43,830 nucleotides of DNA from Chromera velia (Eukaryota; Sar; Chromeraceae): contig JAHBMJ010000591.1 in the NCBI GenBank assembly GCA_018398765.1, positions 1 to 43,830 of the forward strand, given 5' to 3'. Positions within the stretch are counted from its first letter, which is position 1. Each line of letters opens with the position of its first letter. A program made the translations under genes and the position numbers. Of this stretch, positions 11,278 to 23,455 are shown one piece after another. The notes below the pieces were generated by a model. The model saw only the letters and a list, made by a program, of their open reading frames with translations. It was not told the origin of the DNA and ran no database searches.

Positions 11278-12500
11278 AGATAAGAATGAAGAGCCTCTCC
11301 CTTCCGCCTTCCTACCTGCCCCTCCTCTTTTCCACCCTTCTATTTTGCCCTTCTCTTTCCATCAAATCTCCTCTGCTTTAAAGAAAATGAATAGAAAGAA
11401 AGCCTCCGGCCTTGAAGGAATCTTCCCTGCTCAGTTTGACCTTTGTTTTGTACACTCGGCGCTCTTTCGTTTTTTACTTTTTGTTTTGTTTAATTGTATG
11501 TATATCTTTGCTTGCTGGCCTCCCTCCTGGAATGTGCTGCGTATCTGCCCTATCCCTAAAGGCCCTGCCTCTCCCTCTCCCAATGAATGCAAGCCTATTC
11601 ACGTTGTCAACCCTTTTGTAAAACTTTTTGGTTTGCTGATGGACGGCCGTGTGCGCTCTCAAATTGAGCTTGATGTCAGGCAGTTAGGTTTCAGACAAGG
11701 AGAAGAAAGGGGTAGGCGTACTTGTCTCTGCCATTTTCTCCTCTAAAAAGAAAAAGAAAGCTCTGCTAGCAGGCTTTATTGATTTTTCCAAAGCCTTCGA
11801 CACTGTGCCGAGAGGTAAGCTAATTCAGAAACTGAGAAGAGAAGGTGTGTGTGAGGCAGATGTATGTATGATATGTAAAATGTACAGGGAGGTCTGGAGA
11901 AAGGTAGACGGGGACTCTTTGCATTTTTAGGAGGGCGCTGGGATAAAGCAAAGTGATGTTCTCTCTTCCATTCTCTTTCTTATTTATATCAATGACCTTC
12001 CCCGTATATGTTCAGTTTGTAAGAACGAGGGGGCCGTAGACAGAAAAGCAGAGGAAGCAGGATAGTCAGACAGCAGGATTGGAAAGGGCAGCATTGAGGA
12101 GCCTGAGAGAGAGCCCAAACCTGTCCTCCTTGACAACTGCATCTTAGGCAGTCTAGGGCATGCGGATAATCTTCGTTTCCTTGCTCATTCCGTCTCAGAT
12201 CTGCAAAAGAAGTTCTCAGCCTTGGAAGGGTATTGTAAAGAATGGGGATTGACTGTGAACTTAAAGAAAACGAAAATCTTGCGCCTGTCTGCTTTGGCTT
12301 TGGGGCAGTCTGCAGGTAGAGTCATGTATGCTGGGAGGGAAGTTGAATGGACATCTGAATACAAATATCTGAGGTATGTTTTCTTTGAAGGGGGGTGCTT
12401 GAATAAGACAATTGAATCCCATATTGCTTCTGCTTCATGGGCTTTGGGAGGGGTAATTAGGTTGATTGCAAGCATGGGCCCGCTCAGCATTAACGCATAG
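11265..12500 (+). pseudogene. LINE reverse transcriptase (broken)
   Basis: Recognisable blocks are ALKKMNRKKASGLEGI (fingers), RICPIPKGPA, FIDFSKAFDTVPRGKLIQKL (the conserved block with the first catalytic Asp), GIKQSDVLSSILFLIYINDL, GHADNLRFLAHS and GLTVNLKKTKIL. The catalytic YADD box reads HADN, losing one aspartate, and the QG of the preceding block reads QS. A frameshift lies between about 11745 and 11760; in-frame TAG codons are at 11928, 12063 and 12498. It is certainly inactive. Confidence 0.85.
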
Positions 12501-13358
12501 GTAACAGTCTTTAGAGCCTGCTGGACCCCCGTAGCGCTCTACTGCCTTGAATGTCTACCAGTGCGGGATGTAGACCTGCTCGCTGTTGATGCTTTGCAGC
12601 TTCGGTTTGCCCGTTGGTGTGGTCATTTGTTTGCTCGCAGCCTCCGCTTACCCTCTGAGACTCTTTGTATCCTTGGTCTTCTTCCCTGCAAAGCCCTTCT
12701 CTACTCCCGCGTGGCTGACTGGTGGCACTCTCTTTCTATCACAACACACACTATTCCTACAGCCATGTTGCATGCCTGGAAGAATAACTGCTGCCAACAA
12801 TTCATAAGGTCTATAGACAGGCTGCTTCGTTAAGCTGATTTGATTTCTGTCCGCTTGCTGAGGGTCGAGCCCGATCTGTCTTCCCAACGCGGGCAGAATG
12901 GTCGTAGAGCATAAGACACCGGCTCACTTTTCTTCAAAGGCAAGGTGAGACAGACAGTTGCAAAGGAATGCATGAAGGCTTCTAAGGATTATGGGCAATC
13001 TTCCTCTCACTTTCCCCTTCTTGCTAGACTCACCCCTCTGCAGTGCGACTTCCCGTCCTCCCGCCATATGTTTGTCTTCCTCCTGTACAGCAAGTCGTCC
13101 TCCGGTGTTCTTTCTATCTCTGCCCTTCTCCGTTCTGCCCTGTCGGTTACGGATGGCTCAATCTTTTCTTTTTTGCGCATACTGATATAAGACCCGATAG
13201 GCGGGCAAGGTGGGCTGCCTGTTAGTTGCTCTGATAGAAAGCTGTGCACCTATGAAGCCTGCTGCCAGTGTGTAGATCATTTTACTCATCGGCTCTCTGT
13301 CTGCCCCCGATGGACTGCCGAACAAGGCTTTTTACAGTGGTTGGCAGTAATTTAATCA
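12501..13358 (+). pseudogene. LINE C-terminal domain with Cys/His motif (broken)
   Basis: After a TAG at 12498 the same frame continues with AVDALQLRFARWCGHLFARS, then TAA stops near 12831 and 12912. Further on, CTYEACCQCVDHFTHRLSV followed by CPRW resembles the C-x2-C...H...CP motif at the end of many LINE ORF2 proteins. The segment ends at a TAA near 13356, then an AT-rich 3' tail. Confidence 0.55.
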
Positions 13359-13634
13359 GACCGTTTCACTCATTGTGATTTACCTTTTGCGTCTGCCTCT
13401 TTTTCTGATCTGGGGGTTCGCAAGTTTATCATATTGCTCTTACGCTCTCAACCCTCTCTCCTCTTTATGATTTCTTATCATATTGTAGTAAATGATTGAT
13501 TAGATTAAGTTTGAATAACTGTCGTCTACTTAGCTTGCAGCTGGCATAATTGAATAGACCCATGCATGTATGTGCCGCCCGGGAGTTCTAACTCCACCTA
13601 GGGTTTGGCATTAATCAATCAATCAATCAATCAG

Positions 13635-14119
13635 ATTTCATCAATAATTCACTTTTTTTTAAATTATTAAATCCTTCTTCATCATTAAAGCTTTTGATTT
13701 GAAGTGTTGATTAAGACAGTGTAGCGTGGCATCTTAGAAAATAACAGCTTTTCCCTGCCTAACGTTAGAAGTATCCAGCTAGCTCTGGATATGGATAACA
13801 ATGGCGCGTCATAGTCATAGTCATAGTTAATCAAATCCTTAGGTTATTAAATTTTTTTTTGTCCACATTTTTTTTTTTATGCATTTTTTGTTGAAGACAA
13901 AAAAAGAAAAAAATTTTTTTCATATATTTGTTTTTCTCAAGGCTCGCTGGAGTGTAGCTTAAAATTCCGAAAATTTAGTATCCATTTGATTCAGCCTATG
14001 ATTCGATCTACATTGTGACAATTAAAACATGTTATGCATCGTGAAATTTCTTTTTGGTGGGTGTAAAATATTGTAAAACAACTTACTGGCCCGGTCTCGC
14101 TATCTTTAGAATATTTTAG
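13635..14119. other. AT-rich segment between LINE tail and right inverted-repeat arm
   Basis: T-runs and A-runs (for example near 13850-13920) and a short (TCATAG)n run near 13810. No ORF with coding character is present. Confidence 0.5.
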
Positions 14120-14412
14120 AACTATCATTGTTCATAATTTTTTATAATATGGTTGTCTACGCCTGTTCTCATACTGCTATGTATATATTGTGTACTATGT
14201 ATACACAAAGATTTGCACTAATGACGCTGGAATTGCAGCTCAGTGGATGACATAACATGACATAACAAACTAAGTTGCTCTTCCCGTGATGGCCAGACAT
14301 GGTGCATTTGGTGCACTTTAGCTGATGCTCTCACAAACCCGAACAGCGTGCTTCCAGCGCGCCCTCCGCGCGCCACGGCCCTCAAGGCCGGCCGGGGCGC
14401 GTCCGAACTTGT
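14120..14412 (-). repeat. Right arm of the long inverted repeat
   Basis: Reverse complement of 7768-8061 with scattered substitutions and a small deletion in the GC-rich outer part. The TATA-like string of the left arm is altered here (TATGAGAACAGG). The divergence between arms shows that they have not been homogenised recently. Its outer end lies about 510 bp upstream of the NCX start codon. Confidence 0.8.
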
Positions 14413-14922
14413 GCATATTGCATGCATGCATGCATATAGAGCCGATGCGTATCCGATGCGTACATCTTTTCAAGGCACTCACCCCATATGTCGAGCGTAC
14501 GTGTGTGTCTCGATCGTACGGCAGCTACGTATATATATATAGACGTTGCATGATCGATACAAACGCGTACATGCATGCATGCAGATCGATGCTGCCGGAT
14601 ATATATATATATATGTCAATGTGTGCTTTCACAGTCCCCATTCTCTCTCAATGCCCTCAAAAACTGCCTTCTTCTGCATATGAGTGCACCAAGCCAGCAG
14701 ATCTCGTAAACCTCCAACGAAAGCTCTCAAGTGGACGGATTCATCTTTGAGTTCTGATCGATCGATCGAAAGGGTCGATAGCCATGAGAGAACATGCAAG
14801 TCCGACCTGACTGACTGAGTATAGACTGTGACCTCTATATATCGAAAGAGGACCTGCTTGCTTTGCAGCCTTCCTCTACAAGGCTGCAGGGCTTTCGAAG
14901 CCGGGACATAAGTATCTGATCC
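14413..14922 (+). promoter_or_regulatory. 5' flank of the NCX gene, palindrome-rich
   Basis: The 510 bp between the inverted-repeat arm and the NCX start codon contain GCATGC arrays at about 14420-14436 and 14571-14584, TATATA tracts at about 14530 and 14600, and GATCGATCGATCG near 14757. TGCATGCA is a known binding motif for some apicomplexan AP2 factors, and chromerids also have AP2 proteins. Since the motif is frequent across the whole window, its use here is inference. No TATA box or start site can be fixed. Confidence 0.35.
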
Positions 14923-15388
14923 ATGGCTGAAGAAACGCCTTCATGTGAAGTCGGGGGGAGCGGCCTTGTGCTTCCCCTGGGGGGGGATGCGGAGCAATTA
15001 TGGCCTCCAGGCCTTCGCGCTTTTCTGTACCTTTCTGGTCTTTTGTGGTTCTTCATGGGCGTCGCCTTGGCAGCAGACATCTTCATGAGCTCAATCGAGT
15101 CCATAACATCGCAAGAGAAGAAGATTTACGTCAAGGACGAAAACTCAGGGAGGGAAAAGAAATGGCATGTGAAGGTGTGGAATGACACAGTAGCGAACTT
15201 GACCTTGATGGCATTGGGTAGTTCCGCTCCCGAAATTATGCTCTCTGTGATTGAGCTTTTGGGAAACAACCTGTACACTGGAGCTCTGGGACCAGGGACG
15301 ATTGTAGGCAGTGCAGCGTTCAACCTTCAAGTCATCGTGGGCATCTGCATGATGGCATTGCCTGATGGAGAGTACAAAAAGATTAACG
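14923..15388 (+). other. NCX exon 1: N-terminus and alpha-1 repeat
   Basis: Encodes residues 1-155. Residues about 32-54 form the first membrane segment (FLYLSGLLWFFMGVALAADI). VWNDTVANLTLMALGSSAPE at about 85-104, then TGALGPGTIVGSAAFNL at about 119-135, make up the alpha-1 repeat, where Na+ and Ca2+ are bound in NCX structures. There is no obvious cleaved signal peptide, unlike many animal NCX proteins. The exon ends at a GTCAGT donor. Confidence 0.95.
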
Positions 15389-16609
15389 GTCAGTCGAGTT
15401 GCTTGTCTGAAAAACAATTGTTTGTCTCTCTGCCTTCTTGCGCCGTCATCCACCTTCCAAGACACTCTATGGCACATATATTTCCGTATATGCATGCGTG
15501 GCTGTTCCTTCCTTCTTTCCTCCCTGTGCAGATTTGGGGACCTACATCGTCACTGCGACTGCTTCCATGTGGGCCTATCTTTGGCTGGTCATCATTCTCT
15601 TGGTCTCCACCCCGAACCTGGTGGAGATATGGGAAGGTTGGTTGCTGCGTGGAGAAAAGACGAGTGAAGACTTAGGAGGAAAAAAGGTCTTTCTTCCTGC
15701 GACGAACATAGGGTATATACGATAAAGAAAAATGCATACCTAGGATACATGGATAGATTGCTGCGTACATAGATCAGGACCAACATAGGAGGAAGAACGT
15801 CCGGATGTTTGTCGGAGAGCTCTCTTTGGCTAGATGCATGCAGTAGTGAAGGGAACAGCTAGGCAACTGTTTGTTCATGGAGCCGTCGCCCGCCACGGAA
15901 ATCCATGGAAGCACCACGCACAAGAATGCCTCCTCGTCTACCTGTCTGCCTCTCCGTCTACCTACCTGTGCATGTATCCCTTGGTTCGTTCGCACTTACG
16001 AAAGACTGCTGGAAGGTCTGACACGCTCCCAGATTCTTCCCGTGGTTTGCATCTTCTACCCGACTGCTTCTGTGCTCACGCTTCCACCTGTCTACCTGGC
16101 ATCAACGAACTGGGTGGGTTGACTGCTTTTATGCCCAATCTCGTTCGGAAGACGGGCTGGGGGTTCGCATTCTGCAAAGGAAAATCGAGGAAAAAGAGTA
16201 CTTTTCACTTCTCTTGTCGCCGTTGCTTGTCAAAAAGAGGGTTAATACCGTCAGTGTGTGTGTGTGTGTACTTGATTTCTTTCTTTGCTGCGAGGAACGG
16301 TGCATCATCGGGGCGTAGTTGAAAACCTTCCCTTGCCTTTCGTGCGTGTGTCCGTGCGTGCGTGATCGCAGGTGTGCTCACATTTCTGTTTTTTCCAGCC
16401 CTAGTTTTCTTGGCCTACCTCTCGGATCGGGGGGTCTTCAGACGGAAGAAGGACGGTGAGTTGAGAGATCTGTCTGTTTGTGCGACTGCATGTGCACGTG
16501 TGTGCCTTTCTGTGTTGTGTACGTCTGAGAGAGCGCACGGGACTAGGAATGTCGGGGGGGTTGTGCCTGAGTAGGTGTGCGCCCCCACCCCACCCCCTGT
16601 GTGTGTGTA

Positions 16610-16647
<38 letters not shown>

Positions 16648-17330
16648 TGGCTGTGGCTCTGCTCCCTTCTGCCTCCTTCTGTGCTTCCCCTCGGTGTGTG
16701 TGCAGAAGAGGCCCACCACGAGAAAGTCCTGATCATGAGATTCGACTCGGACGTCGGCCTCAATCCCAACGATGTAGCGAGGTTGCGCCATCAGTCAGTT
16801 AGTCCTGTTCATTCATTAGTTCTTTCTTTGTTTGGATGGTGCAGAGGATGCTAGGCCACTTGTGTGCTGCTGTTTTGCTGCGCCATCTTTATCCTGCCGC
16901 TGTTTGTCTGGCACCTTTCTTTCATTGGGTCGGCATGTGCGAGTATGTGCCTGTGTCTATCGACTGGTACTCTTCATGCAATCTGTCTGTCTCTGTGTTC
17001 TTTCCTGTCCGTGAGTCTCTTTTTAGGTGACATTTCGGTTCGTGGCTCACTTCTGTGTGTCCGTCTCTTTTGGCACTTTTGTGCTTTGTTATCGATTGCA
17101 GAGTGGTGGCAGAAATGGGCGAACTTTCAGATGAACAGCTGTTGGAAGAAATTGAGGGCAGGCAAATGCAGGTGGGTAGGCAGGCAGGCGGGTGGTGCTG
17201 TGTGTTTGTATGTTTGTGTGTGCGTGCGTGCGTGCGTGCGTGCATGCGTGCGTGCGTGCGTGTGTGTGTGTGTGTGTTTGTGTGTGTGTATGTTTGTGTG
17301 TGTGTGAGTGTGTGTGTGTGTGTGTGTGTG

Positions 17331-17366
<36 letters not shown>

Positions 17367-20300
17367 GTTTTTTTCGTTTATTTCAACAGAAAGGCCGTAC
17401 AAGCTTGCTTGCCTGTTTTTCTTTTGTTTTCAGTTGCTCTGTTACCGTAAAGACAAAGATGGTGTTTCGAAGGGTGAAATCTCAACGCACAGGAAGTACA
17501 TACGGACATGCGATGAGCGTTCACACCCCTTTCTGATGAAAGTGGAGGAAGAGGAAGACGATGCAGTAAAAGAAAGAGACACTATGCGAATAGTGTCCAT
17601 GTAGCTGGGATCACCCGTCCAACCAGACAGACAGATATTTTGTCGTTCTTAGCATTGCTTAATTTCACTCCATCCTTCCTTCCAACTTCCATCTTTTCTT
17701 TTCTTTTGCCACGGAATTTCCGCCCCTTGACCTGATCTTTCATTTCTTCTCCCTCTGTCTGTCGGTCCTTCTATGTCTGCAGGAATCGCTACAGGCGCTG
17801 AGAGAAGAGGTGAGTGCGAGGTCTGGAAGATCCTCTACTTCATCCGATCATCACCCCCTGCCTGTGTTCTCGGTATGCGCTCATAATCACTCTCTTTTGA
17901 CTCTCCTCCACTTTGGAGAGAACAACGAGAGACGAATACGGCAGACTCAGCCCAGTTTTGCAGGCAACCTGTAGCTGGAGTGCAGAACCCTTTACCCCGT
18001 TACTTTCTGCATTCATTTAATCCGTATGTGCAGGAACTAAACGAGAGCAGGAAACAGGCGTGGGGGGGAGGATCCCAAACAGCACAGCAGCCTGAGGAAG
18101 ATCCAAACCGAAATGCCAACACCCTCAACCGGCGTCAGTCAGTCAGGAAGTTGACAGGAAAGGACATGACAAAAGGGGAAAGGAAAAGAGATCGACAGAC
18201 CGCGATGGGCAGATGCCTCGAGGGCATCCTCAATTTTTTGTCTTGTCCCTGTTGTCGTGTTGTGTTTTTTTTGCTCATGAGTGACGTGTAGGGCCAACCG
18301 GCCGTTTCACTTGTATGCTACGTGTCCATCTATCTGCAGGTTCTTCTTTCGGAGTAGGGGATTATAGAGAAGGTCAGAGGAGACAAACGTTTACTTTCAT
18401 ACAGATTCTTTTTGTTTTTTGAAAGTAAATGCATGCACCATTCTTCTTTCGGAGTAGGGGATTATAGAGAAGGTCAGAGGAGACAGACAGGCAGATAGAC
18501 AAACGGGAACAGAGGACATCAGAGGGGCAGGCCAGCATGCTGACACACAAAGAGAGACGGGTAGACAGACAAATCCAATTGAGATGGGTTCTTCCGTTTT
18601 GCACACTTACGATATCCTCGGAACGACTGTGTGTGAATCAACGTTCGTTGACAGCGGCTTTTTGTCATGTGTCCCTTGTCTCTGATTCACGCGTAGAATT
18701 GTCTCTTTTTTGCGTTCACTGCGTATACTGCCTCCAAGCCACCGCAGCAAAATGATGCACTTTCGCTACAAGTGAAGCATTTTATTACATCAGTCTCACT
18801 GTCAAACGGCTACCTCCCCTACAAATATGTCTGACGATATTCATATCCACTGCATGAACTAATGCCGCCCCCCTTCATTCTCCCCTTAATTTCCATCTAT
18901 CTCCAGGATTCCGAAAGGCTCTAGGTGCTGGCAACAGGCGACGGTCCGTCCTGATGAGCCAAGCCAGCCAACTGGACTTGGATAAGGCAGAGGTACGTCG
19001 GTGGGGGACTCGGGCGGATTCTTTGCTTTGCATAAGGCAGATCGGTGATCTTCGTGTGTGCATGTGTGGATAGATATGGTAGACAGCCTTCTGATGGATG
19101 GTGCGCCGAGAACCCAATAAAGCCAAAGGAGGGAGAATTAATTTTTCCGTAGCTGCACTCCGATTGCCCACTTGCCAATTGCCACCATTTTGCTTTGCAC
19201 GAATTTGATTTCATGTAACAGCTAGAAAGAATTGGAGGATGCCTTCATGTCAATGCATGCCCCTCTTTTCTTTTCTTTTCGTTAATTCAGCCTACTTGTT
19301 TGCCTGCACGGATGGATCCGTGAATGCATGCAGGGTTTCAAAGGTGTGGAGTCCTCGCGAAGTCCATCACCCGATGAAGGTCTGCTTTATGCAACACTCC
19401 GCCCATCTCTTCCACGTACGTTCTTTCTCTCTCGCGCACGCGCTCACTCTCTTTGTTTCTGTCTGTGTCTTGCTCTTTGTGCTTCTCGCTGCCGCTTAGA
19501 CTGTTGAGCGACGCTCTTTCGGTCGTCTCTTCCCCAAAAGCTCCACAGTTCCCTGCCTCTCACATTACTTTTCTTCCTGCGTGAGTGCTCTCCTGCCAGC
19601 CATGATCTCGACCCTCCCCCTTCCTCCGAAATGGCATCTCCCTCTTTTGTCTGTCTGCTCTGCCGGTGATAATGAAGAGTCTCTTCCTCAAGCAAAAGCA
19701 AGACATCAGTTTCATCTCATCTTGACTCATTTCGCATATTTTCGTTTTCACCCTCCATGACCGCCTTCGCCCCCCCACGTCTTTTCAAGCAACCCCCTCT
19801 GTGAGTGTACCCTCACGTCAATATCCCCTTGTATGCCTGTTCATTCATCAGAAAACGGACCCGCAAACACCCCATCTGCTGAAGGCCCTTCCAAATCGAC
19901 CAGTAAGTTCCCGCCCCAACCGGATCCTCTCCTGACCAAGCAGGAGAAGCAGGGGGCATCACCACGACGGTCCTCGATGCCTGCCCATGTGTCCATGAGG
20001 AAGGCAGCAGACGACAAAGATAAACCGAATGAACCCACGACCTCCCCCAGTGGCCCTCTGGAGGACCGAAGATCCCGGACGGGACTTTTGAGGGGCACGA
20101 CCAGTGTGCGGTCTCTGAGAGTCACTCCGGGAGTCGCCATCGACACAGCCGTCTCCCAAGTCGCCACTGACAGAGACGTGGTCATCGAAATGGCATCAAA
20201 GGCTGTAGGGGTAACGGAGCATTCTGGAGCCCTTCAGGTCGGTCTCTTTGGTTCTCTCTCTGTCTGTTTCTCTGCCCTGCATGCATGCTTCTTCATTTGT

Positions 20301-22293
20301 TTCTGTCTTGGTCTTTGCCTGGTCAGGCTGGTCTGTCGGTCTCTCTTTCTGCCTCTCTTTTGTGCGCACAGAAGAAAGAATGCAAGTCAGAAAGAGGCAG
20401 GCGTAACTGCACTAGCAGAGGGACGGCGGCCTCCAAGATTTCTTTTCGGGCGACGACAGAGAGGCAAGAAGAGAGGCAGACCTTCGGGGGCAATTTGAGA
20501 AGAAGCGAGAGGCGCGTGAGAGAAGGAGGGATTTAGTCCTCCCAAAACAACTGGAGGAGTGTGAGGGATTCGGGGAGGGAGAAAGGAAGGGGGAGTGAAT
20601 GAATGCATAGTTCTTCAACATAAAATGATTCTCTTCTTGCACACCTTCCTTTTCTCTGTACGTCGAGACTTTTGCACAGTGCCTTCTGACTTTCTTCATT
20701 TTTGTCCGGGCTGACTTTCACCCTGCCCGACTCCGTGAGTGTTTTTCTATTCATTTGACTCATTCATCACTCACGCGAGCGCACGTCCATCTCCGTCTAT
20801 CTCTCCATACACACACGCAGGTAAAAATCCGGAAGGTGGGGGGCAGGAACTGCGCGGTGCGTGTGTTTTTCCAAACGGAGGATGGGACTGCCAAGGGGGG
20901 GATCGATTTTGTGCCTCTTGCCGTCAGTCAGTCAGTAAGTCAATCCTTGTTCCTTTCTTTCTTTCTTTCTCGTTTTTTTTTTCTGGTATTTTTCAGAGAA
21001 TTTCTTTCCGGAACGCACAGTATTGTGGAAGTGCATGAGTTTGAGGTTGGCTCCTTTCCTTCTTGTGCCAATACTCGCTTGGGCAGGACTTGCTGCTTTT
21101 ATCCAACAACTTTCCCTGGGTCTGCCTTCGTGTCTCGGTCTGCACTTCGTGCTGCGTTCGCGTGTCTGCCTGTAAGAATGTTCTTGTCCATATGCCTGCT
21201 TGGAAACTTTTGCATTTGTCCTTTTGAACGTCTTCCCTTGCCCTCCATGGTCGATGTATTCATTCATTGTGCTTGCTTGCAGGGGGAGTTGATATTTGGT
21301 CCCGACACCGATTGTCAAGAAGTAGCTGTGGAGATTTTGAGTGATAGGAAGAAGAAAAGATTACAGTCTCAGTCCTACATCAATTCACCGGTAAGTGATA
21401 GTAAGATGGGAGGGTTGCGGTCTCAGTCCCACGTCAACTCACCGGTACGTTATGTGACCTCGACGCGAGAGCTGAGCATTCCAACTGTGCGCTTCTGGAA
21501 TCTTTTTTTTCGACCAAAGGCTCAACCAAAATAGAAATCTTCCAAACGAAAAGTTCCCTTTGTGCGGTTCTTCTGTGTGAATGCAAAGCGATAAAGTAAG
21601 TCGTGTTTGTGCGTTTCCAGTATCTTTTCTGGTGCCTAAGTCTCTCACTATCCTTTGTGTCGGACATGATAATCCAATATGGACTGCTGAGAGCAAAAGA
21701 GAGGTATCACACAGGCCTGTTCAGCGTGCTCCCAGCTGGCCTCTCAGTGAGTGCCTCCAACTGCAGAAAAGGAAATGATTAGGAAGGCATTTGAAAGAAC
21801 TTGAATGATCGGAAAGAAATCATAGAAAGTAAAGGAAAAGTTTTGTTTTATTCTTTTCTCTTGCAGGGCTCGGAGAGCGACGGAGAGGCCCGGGATGATT
21901 CATTTTATGTGGCTCTCCGAAGCGTGGAAGTGATTTCGCCCGAAGACTATAATCAGTGAGTCAGCCAGACAGACAGGCAGAAAGGGGAATCGTATGTTTT
22001 GAAGCACTGAGCCGACTTCTGAGGCACGAGCGCAGAAGGAAAGGGGTAGGAAAAAAGACAATCATTTTTTTGGTCAGGAAATGCGAGTGTCTTTTTGTGA
22101 ATGTGTGATCAGATGAACCGTCTGACTGAAAGTCACCAACAAACAGGTGCTCGTCTTTACTCTCCCTGTATCTGCCGGTCTTTCTTCCCTTTTTTTACTT
22201 ACCTTTCTTCTTGCCAGGCTCGTCCTGTCTGTCTGTCTGTCCGTCCGTCTGTCTGTGTCTGTCTGTTTGACTTTGTCTTCCGTAATCTTTCTT

Positions 22294-22340
<47 letters not shown>

Positions 22341-23421
22341 AGGAGAGTGGAGGATCATCAGGCCTCGACACTCTCATGGGACCCTGAGCTCTTTGCCTGC
22401 AAGCTGGGGGCTCAGGCGAAGACGGCTGTCTTAATTGTCGACCATGGGACGCTGGGAATTATTGAGTTTGAGGAGGAGGAAATAGAAGTTGAGGAAAGCT
22501 CAAAAGTGGCAGTTCTCACGGTAAGCTCGTGCATATGGCTGGCTGGCTGGATACATGGGTAGATAGATGGATGGATGGATGGATAAGAGAGTTTAGTGTT
22601 TTTGGCAGTCAATCTGACTTTGCATTTCTGTGCTCGTCTTTCATTGGCTTGTTTGTTTTCTGCGCTGACCATGAACTGTGTCATTGTTTGCTTCAGCCTT
22701 CCGAAGCTGCAGGTTTCTCTGCCTCATTTGTGTCAATTGACGCCCTCCCTGCCCCTCAGAGATGATCGAGTTGGCTGGCGTTAGTTGAAACACATCGAGT
22801 TGGCTGGTGAAACACATGGGCACGCGTCCTTACTTCTGCTTCTGATAAGCACTGAATCTACGCTGCTGTTTTGATGACTTTCTTTCTTTCTTTTCCCGTC
22901 GCTCTTGTTCTTGTTCTGTGTGTCTCTTTTGTGCTTCCTTACAGGTGGTGCGGCAGGGGGGGCTGAAGCATGAGTCGACCGTCGAGTCAGTCAAGTCAAG
23001 TCGAGTCAAGTGAGGGAAGGCATTGCGTCCTTTGTCCTGTCTCTTTTTGAGTCCCCTTTTATAGCTGAAAGAGCAAGCGGAAAGTAAAGCACGACAGAGA
23101 AAGAGTACAGAGATAGTGCATTGTATCCTCTCCTCGCATCCGCAATGTTAGATTCTCTTCCTTTCTTCTACTTCTGCGGATAGATGGAGGAGTAGATGGA
23201 GGGGACAGATGAATCGATCCTCCCAGCAAATGAATCCCTCAGTTGGCAACATAGCGTGAAACTCAAAAAATATACCAACTTATTTTTAAAAAATGTGCCT
23301 GCAGATACCGCACGAAGGAGCAAACGGCAGTGGAGGGACGGGACTTCGTTCATGTGGAGGGAACTCTAACTTTCAAACCTGGTCTGTTTGTCTGTCTGTC
23401 TGTCTGTCTGATTCTCTGTCA

Positions 23422-23455
<34 letters not shown>

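Larger units (their letters stand above)
10343..13634 (+). mobile_element. Degenerate, 5'-truncated non-LTR (LINE-type) retrotransposon
   Basis: A contiguous plus-strand relic with, in order, the C-terminal part of an APE-type endonuclease, a basic linker, a reverse transcriptase and a C-terminal Cys/His motif. It ends in a 3' UTR-like segment with an (AATC)n tail at about 13612-13633. The 5' end falls within the endonuclease domain, as expected for incomplete target-primed reverse transcription. Stop codons and frameshifts show it is dead. It lies wholly inside the 6.6 kb inverted-repeat block. No flanking target-site duplication could be identified. Confidence 0.85.
7768..14412. mobile_element. 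6.6-kb block bounded by ~290-bp inverted repeats
   Basis: The left end (7768 onward) reads ACAAGTTCGGACGCGCCCC. The right end read on the minus strand from 14412 starts identically, and the match continues for about 290 bp. Inside are a second inverted repeat of microsatellite DNA, a small ORF at 9968 and a decayed non-LTR retrotransposon. No transposase could be recognised, and no clear target-site duplication is visible outside the ends (left flank is TA-rich, right flank GCATATTGC). Two readings fit: a large foldback-type DNA element with terminal inverted repeats, or two independent insertions of a ~290 bp repeat in opposite orientation. Confidence 0.6.
16706..19415 (+). other. NCX exons 4-10: cytoplasmic loop before the Calx-beta domains
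   Basis: Seven small exons (16706-16781, 17102-17171, 17434-17565, 17783-17809, 18034-18133, 18907-18992, 19334-19415) encode a hydrophilic loop. Exons 5-6 give GELSDEQLLEEIEGRQMQ then LLCYRKDKDGVSKGEIS, a helix-loop-helix pattern reminiscent of a degenerate EF-hand. Exon 7 is a 27-nt microexon (ESLQALREE). Exon 9 gives NRRRSVLMSQASQLDLDKAE. The donors of exon 4 (GTTGCG), exon 6 (GTAAAA) and exon 8 (GTCAGT, inside a GTCA array) were chosen because they keep frame; other choices are possible. Confidence 0.7.
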
